A stretch of 14,582 bases of DNA from Desulfobacteraceae bacterium UBA5616 (GCA_002423615.1 DIKO01000094.1:19925-34506), one strand, 5' to 3'. Positions 1-8,053 are shown, counted from the stretch's first letter. A program made the numbers and translations. The notes: a model not told the origin generated them from the letters alone.

Positions 1-1
1 T

Positions 2-832
2 GAAGCCAAGGCACTAAAATACCTGTCGAAAAATTGTCTGAAGAACGATCATCGACATTGCCCGCGGTGTAATCAGCGTAAACATTACCTGCTCAAGGAC
101 GGTCGACGCAGGTGCTCCCGATGCAAGTACACCTTTCATGATTTCTCAGGAAGATGGATCAATTCGGGGCGATTGTCGGCCGTTCGCTGGCTTTCTTTGA
201 TTCACTGTTTTACAGAGGAAATGCCCGCTTTAAGAGCCGCCGGAAAAACGATGCTGTCCTACAACACGGTTTTAAACGGATATACCACGCTCAGATACGC
301 CATACTTGCCCATGCGCCGGATGCAGCGGATTTTTTCTGCCGGAAAACAGGGGATGTGAAATGTTGTTACGGAGGCAAAACGACCTGTGACAACCTCCAT
401 TGTCTTATTGAAGATGTTCCGGTGTTCTGCATCAGGGAAGAGGGTGGAAGGGTTTGCATCGACATCGTATCCGATCTTACCCCCGGTGCGGTGATCAGTT
501 CGGATGTCAATAAAATTCGCCAGGGAAGCATTATCTACACGGACCGGTTTCTGGATTATGACAGTTTGCAGTATTACGGTCAACATCATGCCAGAGTCCG
601 ATCCGAAGAACATTGTCCCCCGGATTATGTGTACATGAACCGGGTCGACGGTTTCTGGACATGGGCCAGGGATCGCTTTATCAAATATTTCGGGGTGTCT
701 TCCATAAACTTCCCCCTTTATATCAAAGAGCTGGAATTCCGGTACAACCATCGCGACCAGGATATATTCGAGATCATCACAAGATTTATCTGCGACCTGA
801 TGCCCGTGATTGAACAGAATCAGGCTCACTAA
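2..832 (+). CDS. ISXO2/IS1595-type transposase, 5' end outside the window
   Basis: The reading frame is open from base 2 to the stop at 832 (276 residues visible), so the start lies left of the window. It begins with a zinc ribbon (CPRC around 59-70 and CSRC around 116-127) followed by YTFHDFSGRW, the N-terminal layout of IS1595-superfamily transposases. A GGK motif, VPVFCIREEGGRV and IIYTDRFLDYD follow. Near the C-terminus come VYMNRVDGFWTWARDRF and ELEFRYNHR, which match the ISXO2-like catalytic domain (D..D..N plus an RxNHR-type tail). It should cut and rejoin the ends of its own element. Odd point: the usual VDE-x3-GG is replaced by a segment reading DVKCCYGG, so the first catalytic Asp is displaced or missing and activity is doubtful. 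No terminal inverted repeat was recognised between the stop and nfnA. Family call is firm; exact subgroup is inferred. Confidence 0.85.
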   Translation, partial: EAKALKYLSKNCLKNDHRHCPRCNQRKHYLLKDGRRRCSRCKYTFHDFSGRWINSGRLSAVRWLSLIHCFTEEMPALRAAGKTMLSYNTVLNGYTTLRYAILAHAPDAADFFCRKTGDVKCCYGGKTTCDNLHCLIEDVPVFCIREEGGRVCIDIVSDLTPGAVISSDVNKIRQGSIIYTDRFLDYDSLQYYGQHHARVRSEEHCPPDYVYMNRVDGFWTWARDRFIKYFGVSSINFPLYIKELEFRYNHRDQDIFEIITRFICDLMPVIEQNQAH

Positions 833-891
833 TCTTTGAAACCGGTTTTTCATATCATGACCGTTTATTCAAAAAACCACGGAGGTGTTGA

Positions 892-1725
892 ATGTTTAAA
901 ATCGTGAAACGAGAAGAGATGGCGGAAGGGACGGTGATTTTAAATGAAATCGAAGCGCCCCTCATTGCCCGGAAGGCGAAACCGGGACAGTTCGTCATCC
1001 TGAAGGCAACGGAAGAGGGGGAAAGAATCCCGCTGACCATGGCCGATACGGACAATGAAAGGGGAACCATCACGATCATCTATATGGTTGTCGGCAAATC
1101 CACAGCTACATTCAGGGATTTGAAAATCGGGGACGGATATCAGGATATCATCGGGCCTCTGGGAAAGCCGACCCATCTGGAGAAAGTCGGCAATGTGGTC
1201 TGCGTCGGCGGCGGCACCGGGGTCGCTGTTTTGCATCCCATCACCCGGGCATTAAAGGAAGTTGGCAATCACGTGACATGCATCATCGGTGCCCGGACCA
1301 AAAGTCTTCTGATCCTCGAAGACCAGATGCGGGCTGCCTCCCATGATCTAAGAATCTGTACCGACGACGGGTCCTACGGACACCACGGATTTGTCACCGA
1401 AGTCCTGAAGGAAGTCCTGGAGGCCGGGGACAAGCATCTCGTGGTGGCCATCGGCCCTGTTCCCATGATGAAATTTGTCTCCAAAATGACTGCGGAATAC
1501 AACGTCAAGACCATTGTCAGCCTGAATCCCATCATGGTCGACGGAACGGGCATGTGCGGCGGATGCCGGGTTTCCATCGGCGGTGAAACAAAATTCGCCT
1601 GCGTGGACGGACCGGAATTCGACGGCCATCAGGTGGATTACGATGAATTGATGAAACGCCTCCAGGCCTATGGAGAAGATGAAAAGGCGCACTACGAGCA
1701 TCATTGCCGTCTTCAAGGAAGATAA
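892..1725 (+). CDS. nfnA: NADH-dependent ferredoxin:NADP+ oxidoreductase, small subunit NfnA
   Basis: A 277-residue protein of the ferredoxin-NADP reductase/dihydroorotate dehydrogenase electron-transfer type, close to the usual length of NfnA. PGQFV (31-35) and RIPLT (45-49) form the FAD-binding barrel. VCVGGGTGVAVLHPI (103-117) is the pyridine-nucleotide site expected to bind NADH. The C-terminal [2Fe-2S] site reads MVDGTGMCGGC followed by C237; Asp217 with Cys222, 225 and 237 fits the unusual Asp/Cys ligation known for NfnA. In characterised Nfn this cytoplasmic subunit passes electrons from NADH to NfnB, which performs flavin-based bifurcation. The ATG has a GGAGG 6 nt upstream. The paired large-subunit gene starts 42 nt downstream, making a two-gene operon. 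Alternative: the alpha subunit of a related sulfide dehydrogenase (SudA/SudB naming), which is the same protein family. Confidence 0.93.
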   Translation: MFKIVKREEMAEGTVILNEIEAPLIARKAKPGQFVILKATEEGERIPLTMADTDNERGTITIIYMVVGKSTATFRDLKIGDGYQDIIGPLGKPTHLEKVGNVVCVGGGTGVAVLHPITRALKEVGNHVTCIIGARTKSLLILEDQMRAASHDLRICTDDGSYGHHGFVTEVLKEVLEAGDKHLVVAIGPVPMMKFVSKMTAEYNVKTIVSLNPIMVDGTGMCGGCRVSIGGETKFACVDGPEFDGHQVDYDELMKRLQAYGEDEKAHYEHHCRLQGR

Positions 1726-1767
1726 GCGAGAAAAAACATAATTTCAGATCAGGAGTCGGAGGAACCC

Positions 1768-3180
1768 ATGGCGGAAAAAGGAGCAACCCAAGAGAAAATA
1801 CCCAGACAACCCATGCCGGAGCAAAAACCGGAAATAAGAAGGCGTAATTTTGATGAAGTCCCCCTGGGCTTAAGCCCCGAAGCGGCGAAGCTGGAAGCCA
1901 AAAGATGTCTTCAATGCAAAAAGCCGGCTTGCGTGGCCGGATGCCCGGTGGGAGTCGACATCCCTAAATTTATCTATTGTATCCGGGAAGGCGATTTCAA
2001 GCAGTCTATCCGGAGTTTATGGACCCGGAACAGCCTTCCGGCGGTTTGCGGAAGGGTTTGTCCCCAGGAATCTCAATGTGAGGGGTCGTGTATTGTGGGG
2101 AAATCCGGAAAACCGGTGGCCATCGGTAACCTGGAAAGATTTGCCGCGGATTACGAACGTCTGCAGGGCACCGGGGAACTTCCTCCCAAGCAAAAGCCCA
2201 CAGGGAAAAAAGTTGCCGTTGTGGGGTCCGGACCTTCCGGTCTCACCGTTGCTGGAGACCTGGTCCTGAAAGGCCATGATGTCACCTTGTTCGAAGCCTT
2301 TCACAAGCCTGGAGGGGTGCTGGTTTACGGAATTCCGGAATTCAGGCTGCCCAAGGATATCGTCTTCAGCGAAGTGGGCTTTCTCGAAAAACTGGGGGTC
2401 AAGCTGGAAGTCAACGCCGTGGTGGGCAGAATCGTATCCGTGGATGAATTGTTCGAGCAGGGGTTTGATGCCGTGTATTTAGGCGTCGGAGCAGGTCTTC
2501 CCCAGTTTTTGAATATTCCCGGAGAAAATTTAATAGGAGTTTTATCAGCCAATGAATATCTGACCCGCACCAACCTGATGAAGGCCTATCGGTATCCCGA
2601 ATATGACACTCCCATTCCCCGGGGAAAGGATGTCGTGGTGTTCGGGGCCGGCAATGTGGCCATGGATTCCGCGAGGACCGCCATGCGGCTGGGGGCTGAC
2701 CGGGTCCGGGTTGTTTACCGCCGTTCACGTCAGGAAATGCCAGCAAGGGCTGCTGAAATTCATCATGCGGAAGAGGAGGGCATTGAGTTTTTCCTCCTGA
2801 CCAGCCCCGTTCGATTTCTGGGGAATGAAAAAGGACGGCTCATCGGCGTGGAATGCCTGAAAATGGAATTGGGAGAACCCGATGAATCCGGACGGAGAAG
2901 ACCCGTTCCCATTGAAGGATCCGAATTTCAGATGGATTGCGATCTGGCCGTGGTGGCTGTCGGGGCAGGAGCCAATCCCCTTCTGACCCAGACCACCGAG
3001 GGGTTGCAACTCAATAAAAGGGGATACATCGTGGCGGATCCGGAAACCGGTAAAACCACCAAAAAGGGTGTCTGGGCCGGAGGCGACATCGTTACCGGTT
3101 CGGCAACGGTAATTCTTGCCATGGGGGCTGGAAGAAAAGCCGCCGACTCCATTCATAAATACCTCACCTGGGGCTGGTGA
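1768..3180 (+). CDS. nfnB: NADH-dependent ferredoxin:NADP+ oxidoreductase, large subunit NfnB (GltA/GltD-like)
   Basis: A 470-residue flavoprotein homologous to the glutamate synthase small subunit. The N-terminal domain carries eight cysteines for two [4Fe-4S] clusters: C47, C50, C55, C59 and C94, C98, C104, C108. A GxGPSG Rossmann motif (143-148) binds FAD. GAGNVA (283-288), followed by RVVYRRSRQEMPA, is the NADP(H)-binding domain. The C-terminus GVWAGGDIVTG closes the FAD site. No GltB-type glutamate synthase large subunit is adjacent, and an NfnA subunit sits directly upstream, so reversible electron bifurcation between NADPH, NADH and ferredoxin is far likelier than glutamate synthesis. 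The ATG is preceded by GGAGG at 1758-1762 with 5 nt spacing. Length and domain order are normal and no lesion is seen. Confidence 0.93.
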   Translation: MAEKGATQEKIPRQPMPEQKPEIRRRNFDEVPLGLSPEAAKLEAKRCLQCKKPACVAGCPVGVDIPKFIYCIREGDFKQSIRSLWTRNSLPAVCGRVCPQESQCEGSCIVGKSGKPVAIGNLERFAADYERLQGTGELPPKQKPTGKKVAVVGSGPSGLTVAGDLVLKGHDVTLFEAFHKPGGVLVYGIPEFRLPKDIVFSEVGFLEKLGVKLEVNAVVGRIVSVDELFEQGFDAVYLGVGAGLPQFLNIPGENLIGVLSANEYLTRTNLMKAYRYPEYDTPIPRGKDVVVFGAGNVAMDSARTAMRLGADRVRVVYRRSRQEMPARAAEIHHAEEEGIEFFLLTSPVRFLGNEKGRLIGVECLKMELGEPDESGRRRPVPIEGSEFQMDCDLAVVAVGAGANPLLTQTTEGLQLNKRGYIVADPETGKTTKKGVWAGGDIVTGSATVILAMGAGRKAADSIHKYLTWGW

Positions 3181-3196
3181 TCCGACACAAATAATC

Positions 3197-3225
3197 TTGA
3201 CTTTCAGAGGCCGGCAAAGTAATTT
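3197..3225 (+). promoter_or_regulatory. Possible sigma70-type promoter for the tandem flavoprotein genes
   Basis: TTGACT (3197-3202) and TAATTT (3220-3225) are separated by 17 nt in the 166-nt gap between nfnB and the next gene. The -35 is good, the -10 is weak. No convincing terminator separates nfnB from this point, so read-through is also possible. Confidence 0.3.
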
Positions 3226-3346
3226 GATGCCTCCAGCATTTATTGGAGAAAATACTTAATTCGGAATGATATTAATCAGTTCAGGCGACATTCGTATTTT
3301 TTATCGTCCTTTTCAATAATTAACGGCAATACCAAGGAGCTCCCAG

Positions 3347-4360
3347 GTGAGTCTTTTTAAAACGCGCTTAACGGAGATGTTCGGGATCGAGTATCCCATC
3401 ATTCAAGGCGGCATGGCGGCGGGCATCGTCAGTACCGCGGAACTCGCAGCGGCGGTGGGAAACGCCGGCGGCATCGGATTTATGTGCGCCGTCCAGTGGA
3501 TCGACGATATCGACAAACTGGAAGACGAGATCAAGAAAGTCAAGGACCTGACGGACAAGCCCTACGGCATCAACGTCACCCTTTTTACGGAAGTCGGCAA
3601 GGCCTGGTTTGAAAGGGTATTCGACATCATCGAAAAATACAAGGTTCCAGCTCTTGAAACATCCGCCAGAAGTCCCGAACCCTGGGTTCCCCGGATTAAA
3701 TCCCTCGGAATCCCCTGGATTCACAAAGCCGCCAGGGTCAGGGACGGCGTAAAAGCGGCAAAACTCGGTGCTGATGCCATCACCATCATCGGGTCGGAAG
3801 AGGGCGGTCATCCGGGCGCGGAACGAAGCGCCACCAGCGTGGTGGGCCCCCTGATGGTGGACAAAGTGGATGTGCCCGTGGCCATCGGCGGTGGTTTCTG
3901 CGACGGCCGGGGCCTTGTAGCGGTCCTGGCCATGGGCGGCGAAGCGGTCTACATGGGAACCCGTTTCTGCGCATCCAAGGAATGCGTCATTCACCCGGAC
4001 GTCAAACAAATGATCGTCGACATGCAGTACAATGAAACCGATTATCTCTTCATGTCCATCGGCGACCCGGTCCGGGCCGTACGAAATCAGAGAACCCAGA
4101 AAATCCTCGAAATCGAACAGAAAGAGGGAGCCGAAGGCCTGATGAAATTCATGGCCTCAACCAAGGGGGATAAGCACAGCTTCGGCGGACCCACGGCCAT
4201 GAATACCGGTGATACCCAGGAAGGGGTCATTCCCTTCGGCATGGTCGGCGGAAGGATCGACAAAATACTTCCGGTCAAGGAAATCATGGACAATATCGTC
4301 AGTGAAGCCGATGAAGTGCTGAACAAACTGGCGGTACGGAAATACTGGAAAGCTAAATGA
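3347..4360 (+). CDS. Nitronate monooxygenase/FabK-superfamily flavoprotein, copy 1
   Basis: A 337-residue TIM-barrel FMN protein of the 2-nitropropane dioxygenase family. It has the N-terminal YPIIQGGM (16-23), the active-site stretch EEGGHPG (His155), and the phosphate-binding end IGGGFCDGRG (180-189) followed by VYMGTRF. Family members either oxidise alkyl nitronates using O2 or act as enoyl-ACP reductases (FabK). In a likely anaerobe an O2-using reaction is doubtful, so the substrate is left open. Start: a GTG with AAGGAG 7 nt upstream; no better ATG exists nearby. The next gene, a paralog, starts 16 nt downstream with its own ribosome-binding site, so the two are probably co-transcribed and may form a heteromer or divide substrates. 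Confidence 0.85.
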   Translation: MSLFKTRLTEMFGIEYPIIQGGMAAGIVSTAELAAAVGNAGGIGFMCAVQWIDDIDKLEDEIKKVKDLTDKPYGINVTLFTEVGKAWFERVFDIIEKYKVPALETSARSPEPWVPRIKSLGIPWIHKAARVRDGVKAAKLGADAITIIGSEEGGHPGAERSATSVVGPLMVDKVDVPVAIGGGFCDGRGLVAVLAMGGEAVYMGTRFCASKECVIHPDVKQMIVDMQYNETDYLFMSIGDPVRAVRNQRTQKILEIEQKEGAEGLMKFMASTKGDKHSFGGPTAMNTGDTQEGVIPFGMVGGRIDKILPVKEIMDNIVSEADEVLNKLAVRKYWKAK

Positions 4361-4376
4361 AAAGGAGCATTGCCCC

Positions 4377-5360
4377 ATGAAAACCCGATTGACCGAAATG
4401 CTGGGGATCAAATATCCCATTATCTGCGGGGGCATGATGCGCCTGGCCTACCCGCCGCTCTGCGCCGCCATTTCCAATGCCGGCGGCCTGGGAAATCTGA
4501 CCTCGGCCATGTATAAGAACAAGGCGGAATTAAAGGCCGCCATTGCCGAAGTGAGAACACTCACGGATAAACCGTTTATCGTAAACGTCACCCTCCTCCC
4601 CGCAATGTCCGTGGGCCCGGAACAATACCGGGGCTATTTTGAAACCTGTGCGGAAGAAAAAGTGCCGGCCATGGAAATCGGCGGGGTTCCCCTGAACCGG
4701 TATGAAGACGGCAGGTATTTCAAACTCCTGAAAGATGCCGGGGTCAAGCTGTTTCACAAGGTGGGGTCCGTCAAACACGGCAAGGGCGCTGCCAAAGCCG
4801 GGTACGACGGCGTTATCGCCGCCGGCGTGGAAGAAGGGGGGCACCCTTTAAACGAAAACGTGGCCACCACGGTCCTGACCCCGCGTATGGTTGAGGAAGT
4901 GGATGTTCCGGTGATCACCGCCGGGGGCATGGCCAACGGCCGAAGCCTGGCTGCGGCCCTTTGCCTGGGGGCCGAGGGCATCCTCATGGCCACCCGGTTC
5001 ATCAACACCTATGAATGTCAGGTCCACGCCAAGGTTCACGAGGAACTGATCCATCGTCAGGAAAATGAAACCGTGCTTTACGGTAATTCCATCGGGCTGC
5101 AGGGCAGAGCGCTCATCAACGATTCCATCCGGAAGGTCATGGAGATTGAAGCCAGGGGCGGCGGTCTGCAGGAAGTGCTGCCCCATATTTCCGGCCAGTA
5201 CGGGGACCACATCTGGAAGGAAGGCAAAATGGATACAGGCCTGATTCCCGTGGGCCAGTCCATCGGGTTGATCCATGACACCCTGACCTGCAAGGAACTG
5301 CTGGACCGGATGGTCAAGGAAGCTAACGAGATACTGGCTCAGAACCTCAAAAGGTTTTAG
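4377..5360 (+). CDS. Nitronate monooxygenase/FabK-superfamily flavoprotein, copy 2
   Basis: A 327-residue paralog of the preceding gene. The N-termini align closely (KTRLTEMLGIKYPII here against KTRLTEMFGIEYPII), as do the NAGG and TDKP-x3-NVTL segments. The catalytic-type EEGGH is kept (His156), but the next residues are PLN where copy 1 has PGA. The flavin phosphate site TAGGMANGRS and the ATRF segment are present. An AAAGGAG precedes the ATG by about 9 nt. The pair looks like an old tandem duplication: the core is conserved while the loops around the active site differ, for example MMRLAYPP after the first GG. A strong terminator follows 27 nt after the stop, so this is the last gene of its transcript. 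The reaction is unknown. Confidence 0.85.
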   Translation: MKTRLTEMLGIKYPIICGGMMRLAYPPLCAAISNAGGLGNLTSAMYKNKAELKAAIAEVRTLTDKPFIVNVTLLPAMSVGPEQYRGYFETCAEEKVPAMEIGGVPLNRYEDGRYFKLLKDAGVKLFHKVGSVKHGKGAAKAGYDGVIAAGVEEGGHPLNENVATTVLTPRMVEEVDVPVITAGGMANGRSLAAALCLGAEGILMATRFINTYECQVHAKVHEELIHRQENETVLYGNSIGLQGRALINDSIRKVMEIEARGGGLQEVLPHISGQYGDHIWKEGKMDTGLIPVGQSIGLIHDTLTCKELLDRMVKEANEILAQNLKRF

Positions 5361-5387
5361 TCGAAATAGACATGGGCCGAGGAGGTC

Positions 5388-5422
5388 AAGCCGGGAAGGG
5401 GCGTTCTTTTCCGGCTTTTTTT
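5388..5422 (+). terminator. Rho-independent terminator after the tandem flavoprotein genes
   Basis: AAGCCGG (5388-5394) pairs perfectly with CCGGCTT (5411-5417). The stem extends inward with further A-T, G-T and G-C pairs. A run of Ts (5416-5422) follows immediately. This is the clearest intrinsic terminator in the window. Confidence 0.88.
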
Positions 5423-5515
5423 ATGTGCGCCGGGCGACTGTCCCGGAGTTGATGGCCCATGATCCGCAGCTTCAAGCGCCCATTGAGTGCCTGGAGGAAA
5501 GAAAGGGCCAACTGT

Positions 5516-6073
5516 ATGAGCATACTGAACAAAATCGAAAAAGAGGAGATCAGGAACCTGCTGGGCAAAGGCTGGCTCACCCATGATGGGATGTGGTTTT
5601 TTCATGCCTGGAACCAGCTGGGCATCGATCAGGCCAACGCGCTGAACCTTAATGCGATCAAATCCCTGGCGCCGATCGAGGTCGAAAGAGCAAGAAAGGT
5701 CCTGGGAATCGACAGGAAAAGCCTTGTCGCCTTCGACAAACTCATGGAATTCATGCTGTCGGCGCTGGAAATCACCCTGCCCGAATCGGTTTTCAGGAAA
5801 ATGCGCTTTGTCTCTTTACCGGAAAACCGGATTCAATGGACCTGGGAGACCGGGGAATGTTTTGCATACAAAGGCATCAAACAAATCGGCGCAATTGCGG
5901 GATACCGCTGCGGTGTGATATACAGGATCCAATGCTGGCTGGAAGCCCTGGGATTAGGGTGTTCTGTTCATCCGGAGATCGACGGGTGCCTGATGCATGA
6001 GAGCGGTGAATGCAAGGGGGAAATCCAGATTATTTATAACAAGGACAATTCATGTAATCCGGGGAGGCAATGA
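5516..6073 (+). CDS. Cys-rich DUF6125-like protein of unknown function
   Basis: A 185-residue soluble protein. The N-terminal segment GWLTHDGMWFFHAWNQLG, with NALNLNAIKSLAPIEVERARKVLG after it, resembles DUF6125 (HDGMWF...G...A..LN), a family seen in anaerobes. The C-terminal half holds seven cysteines (115, 132, 140, 149, 158, 166, 180), among them CGVIYRIQCWLEALGLGC and CLMHESGEC, which suggests a metal or Fe-S site, although the spacing fits no ferredoxin motif. ATG 5516 is preferred over the in-frame ATG at 5459 because the family-like sequence begins there and an AAAGGG lies 8 nt upstream; the longer start would add 19 basic residues without similarity. Its stop overlaps the start of the coiled-coil gene, so the two are translationally coupled. 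No function is assigned. Confidence 0.7.
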   Translation: MSILNKIEKEEIRNLLGKGWLTHDGMWFFHAWNQLGIDQANALNLNAIKSLAPIEVERARKVLGIDRKSLVAFDKLMEFMLSALEITLPESVFRKMRFVSLPENRIQWTWETGECFAYKGIKQIGAIAGYRCGVIYRIQCWLEALGLGCSVHPEIDGCLMHESGECKGEIQIIYNKDNSCNPGRQ

Positions 6074-7131
6074 TGAACGACATGAAACTCGATGTTCCCA
6101 AACTGTCATTGGCAAATACCAAAAAAGAAATGCTGGACGCATACCATGATCTGATCGAAAAAATGAAAGAGCAGGCTAAATCAGAATTGAAGCCGGAAAA
6201 AGCCCAGAAACTCATCAAGGAAAAAGACACGGTTCAAACGGCGGATGAAATCGGAAAGGAAGGGGCGATAAAAAGAATTTTCGACATCAAGGATGAGATC
6301 GGGAAAACCATGATCGATCTGGCCGGGAAGCTCGAAGCCGAACAGGCACGCTACCAAAAGGTGAAAGACGCCATCGAAATCAAAAACAGCGAATTGCGTG
6401 AAATATTTGAAATTGAGCGATCCGCGTTTTCCCTGGCCGCGCTTCTTGAAGCTCAGAAGCAGAAAAAAGAGGAATTCGAGGCGCAGATGGAACGGGCCAA
6501 GGACGCCCTGGAAGAAGACATCAATCTGACCCGGTCCCGATGGGCCAAAGAAAAACAACAGTATGAGGAACAGATCAAAGAACAGAAAAAGGAAGATGAA
6601 AAAAATAGAAAAAGGGAAAAAGAAGAATATGAGTACGGTTTTAATCGTGAAAAAGAAATCAAAACAAGCCAGTTGAAAGACGAATTGGACCGCCTTTCAA
6701 AAGAAATAGCCGGAAACAAGGAACAATTTGAAAAGGAGATGGCCGATAAGGAAAACGATCTGCTTCAAAGGGATATCGCCGTTTCAGAACGGGAAAAGAC
6801 CATGAATGATTTACAAAAACAAGTGGGTGAGTTCCCGAAGCAGCTTGAAAATGCCGTTACGAAGGCTGTAAATGAAGCTGTTGAACGGGTGCAAAGCGAT
6901 GCTAAAAAAAGCGAGGAACTCCTCTTGAAAGGATTTGAAGGCGAAAAAAATGTGTTGCTCGCAAAAATCGATTCATTGGATAAGCTCGTCAATAACCAGC
7001 AACGCCAGATCGATACCCTTACCAGCCAAATCAGCGATGCCTACGGCAAGGTCCAAAATATCGCCATCAAAGCGGTTGAGGCGCCTGTAAGCCGGTCCGT
7101 CCCGGCTTCAGCCTCTGAAAAAGCGGATTGA
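6073..7131 (+). CDS. Long coiled-coil protein, function unknown
   Basis: About 352 residues, dominated by Lys, Glu, Gln and Ala in heptad-like order from roughly residue 20 to 330. The stretches KKEEFEAQMERAKDALEE and KEQKKEDEKNRKREKEEYE are very likely continuous alpha-helical coiled coil. No signal peptide, membrane segment, ATPase motif or cysteine is visible, so it is a cytoplasmic rod or scaffold. The last 20 residues (PVSRSVPASASEKAD) are a short disordered tail. GGAGG at 6063-6067 is 5 nt from ATG 6073 and only 2 nt from the ATG at 6070, so 6073 is chosen; this gives a TGATG overlap with the DUF6125-like gene and implies coupled translation. Similarity to SMC- or myosin-like proteins would be composition only. 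Confidence 0.75.
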   Translation: MNDMKLDVPKLSLANTKKEMLDAYHDLIEKMKEQAKSELKPEKAQKLIKEKDTVQTADEIGKEGAIKRIFDIKDEIGKTMIDLAGKLEAEQARYQKVKDAIEIKNSELREIFEIERSAFSLAALLEAQKQKKEEFEAQMERAKDALEEDINLTRSRWAKEKQQYEEQIKEQKKEDEKNRKREKEEYEYGFNREKEIKTSQLKDELDRLSKEIAGNKEQFEKEMADKENDLLQRDIAVSEREKTMNDLQKQVGEFPKQLENAVTKAVNEAVERVQSDAKKSEELLLKGFEGEKNVLLAKIDSLDKLVNNQQRQIDTLTSQISDAYGKVQNIAIKAVEAPVSRSVPASASEKAD

Positions 7132-7147
7132 TTCAGGTCATTTTTTT

Positions 7148-7936
7148 CTATTTGATCAGCATCCAGAAATGGTTTGTCGGCCCGTGGCCTTTTCCGATGT
7201 CAAGGGAATGTTCGATGGCGCCCGTAATATAAGTCTTGGCAAGGGCCACGGATTCGAAAAAAGATTTGCCCAGGGCAAGATTTGCCGCAATGGCCGAGGA
7301 AAACGTGCAGCCGGTGCCATGGGTGTTTTTCGTTTCGAAACGCCGTGCGGACAGCTCCTCAAACGACGACCCGTCATAAAGAATATCCACGGCAAGGTCT
7401 CCCGCCATGTGACCGCCTTTTACCACGACATTTTTAACGCCCATGTCCAGAATTTCCTTTGCCGCTGTTTTCATGCCTTCGACGGTGTCGATATCCCGGT
7501 TGATGAGGGCGGCGGCCTCGTGAATGTTGGGGGTCAGGACCTGAGCCAGGGGAAAAAGGCGTTTGATCAAAGCATTCCGGGCATCTTTTTTCAGCAACGC
7601 ATAGCCGCTTTTGGAGATCATCACCGGGTCGAGCACCACCGGGGGAAGGGTTTGCCTGGACAGGGTTTCGGCGATGGCTTCGATGAGCTCGATGCCGGAT
7701 ACCATCCCGATCTTGACGGCATGAATCGTGATGTCGTCAAACAGGCATTGAATCTGGCCCGACACGATTTCGGGCCGCATTTCCGCTATGTCGTATACCT
7801 TCCGGGTGTTCTGGACCGTGACCGCGGTAACGGCGCTCATGGCGTAAACCCCGTGGGCCTGGAAAGTCTTGATGTCCGCCTGGATTCCCGCGCCTCCGGA
7901 GGAGTCTGATCCGGCGATGGTCAGGGCAACTTTCAT
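7148..7936 (-). CDS. thiD: Hydroxymethylpyrimidine/phosphomethylpyrimidine kinase
   Basis: A 262-residue ribokinase-fold kinase that phosphorylates HMP and then HMP-P to give the pyrimidine half of thiamine diphosphate. Diagnostic segments are TIAGSDSSGGAGIQAD (6-21, substrate-binding loop), VKIGM, VLDPVMISKSG, LTPNIHEA (124-131) and NTHGTGCTFSSAIAANL (204-220, anion hole with the catalytic GTGC). Length is normal for ThiD. An in-frame extension reaches 8053, but the family N-terminus MKVALTIAGSD starts at 7936, with AAGGAG 12 nt upstream. The gene stands alone: no thiC, thiE or thiM is adjacent. It runs divergently from the broken SDR gene and convergently with the coiled-coil gene, with a 16-nt gap between their stops. 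No TPP riboswitch was recognised upstream. Confidence 0.93.
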   Translation of the reverse strand: MKVALTIAGSDSSGGAGIQADIKTFQAHGVYAMSAVTAVTVQNTRKVYDIAEMRPEIVSGQIQCLFDDITIHAVKIGMVSGIELIEAIAETLSRQTLPPVVLDPVMISKSGYALLKKDARNALIKRLFPLAQVLTPNIHEAAALINRDIDTVEGMKTAAKEILDMGVKNVVVKGGHMAGDLAVDILYDGSSFEELSARRFETKNTHGTGCTFSSAIAANLALGKSFFESVALAKTYITGAIEHSLDIGKGHGPTNHFWMLIK

Positions 7937-7990
7937 ATCCTGTTTTTTCTCCTTTTTTCTCCCGGACTTTATTCGGGCGGCATGTCCGTC

Positions 7991-8019
7991 TTGATAAATA
8001 CAAGGGATTTTTCTATGGT
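7991..8019 (+). promoter_or_regulatory. Candidate sigma70 promoter for the SDR pseudogene and flavoprotein
   Basis: TTGATA (7991-7996) and TATGGT (8014-8019) are separated by 17 nt. The start codon of the SDR remnant lies 70 nt beyond the -10. The flavodoxin-fold gene at 8592 may depend on this promoter. Confidence 0.45.
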
Positions 8020-8024
8020 AAAGA

Positions 8025-8053
8025 AAAATATCGGTTCGCATCCTGTTTGGCAA
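8025..8053 (-). promoter_or_regulatory. Candidate sigma70 promoter for thiD
   Basis: On the minus strand, TTGCCA (8053-8048) and TATTTT (8030-8025) are separated by 17 nt, giving a leader of about 80 nt before thiD. It lies back to back with the plus-strand promoter. Confidence 0.45.

Noticed and set aside
3231..3248. CTCCA/TGGAG hairpin after nfnB
   Set aside because: Only 5 bp with an 8-nt loop and no T-run, too weak to call a terminator.
3368..4009. A 213-codon minus-strand frame opposite the first flavoprotein gene
   Set aside because: Shadow of a conserved TIM-barrel gene; no ribosome-binding site or motif of its own.
5430..5446. CCGGG/CCCGG hairpin before the DUF6125-like gene
   Set aside because: Short stem with no other signal; it directly follows the true terminator and may be chance.
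5459..5515. Longer start for the DUF6125-like protein
   Set aside because: The extra 19 residues are basic and unlike the family, and ATG 5516 has a better placed ribosome-binding site.
7169..7909. A 246-codon open frame on the plus strand opposite thiD
   Set aside because: Antisense to a clearly recognisable thiD, with no family motif and low-complexity Gly/His/Asp composition typical of shadow frames.
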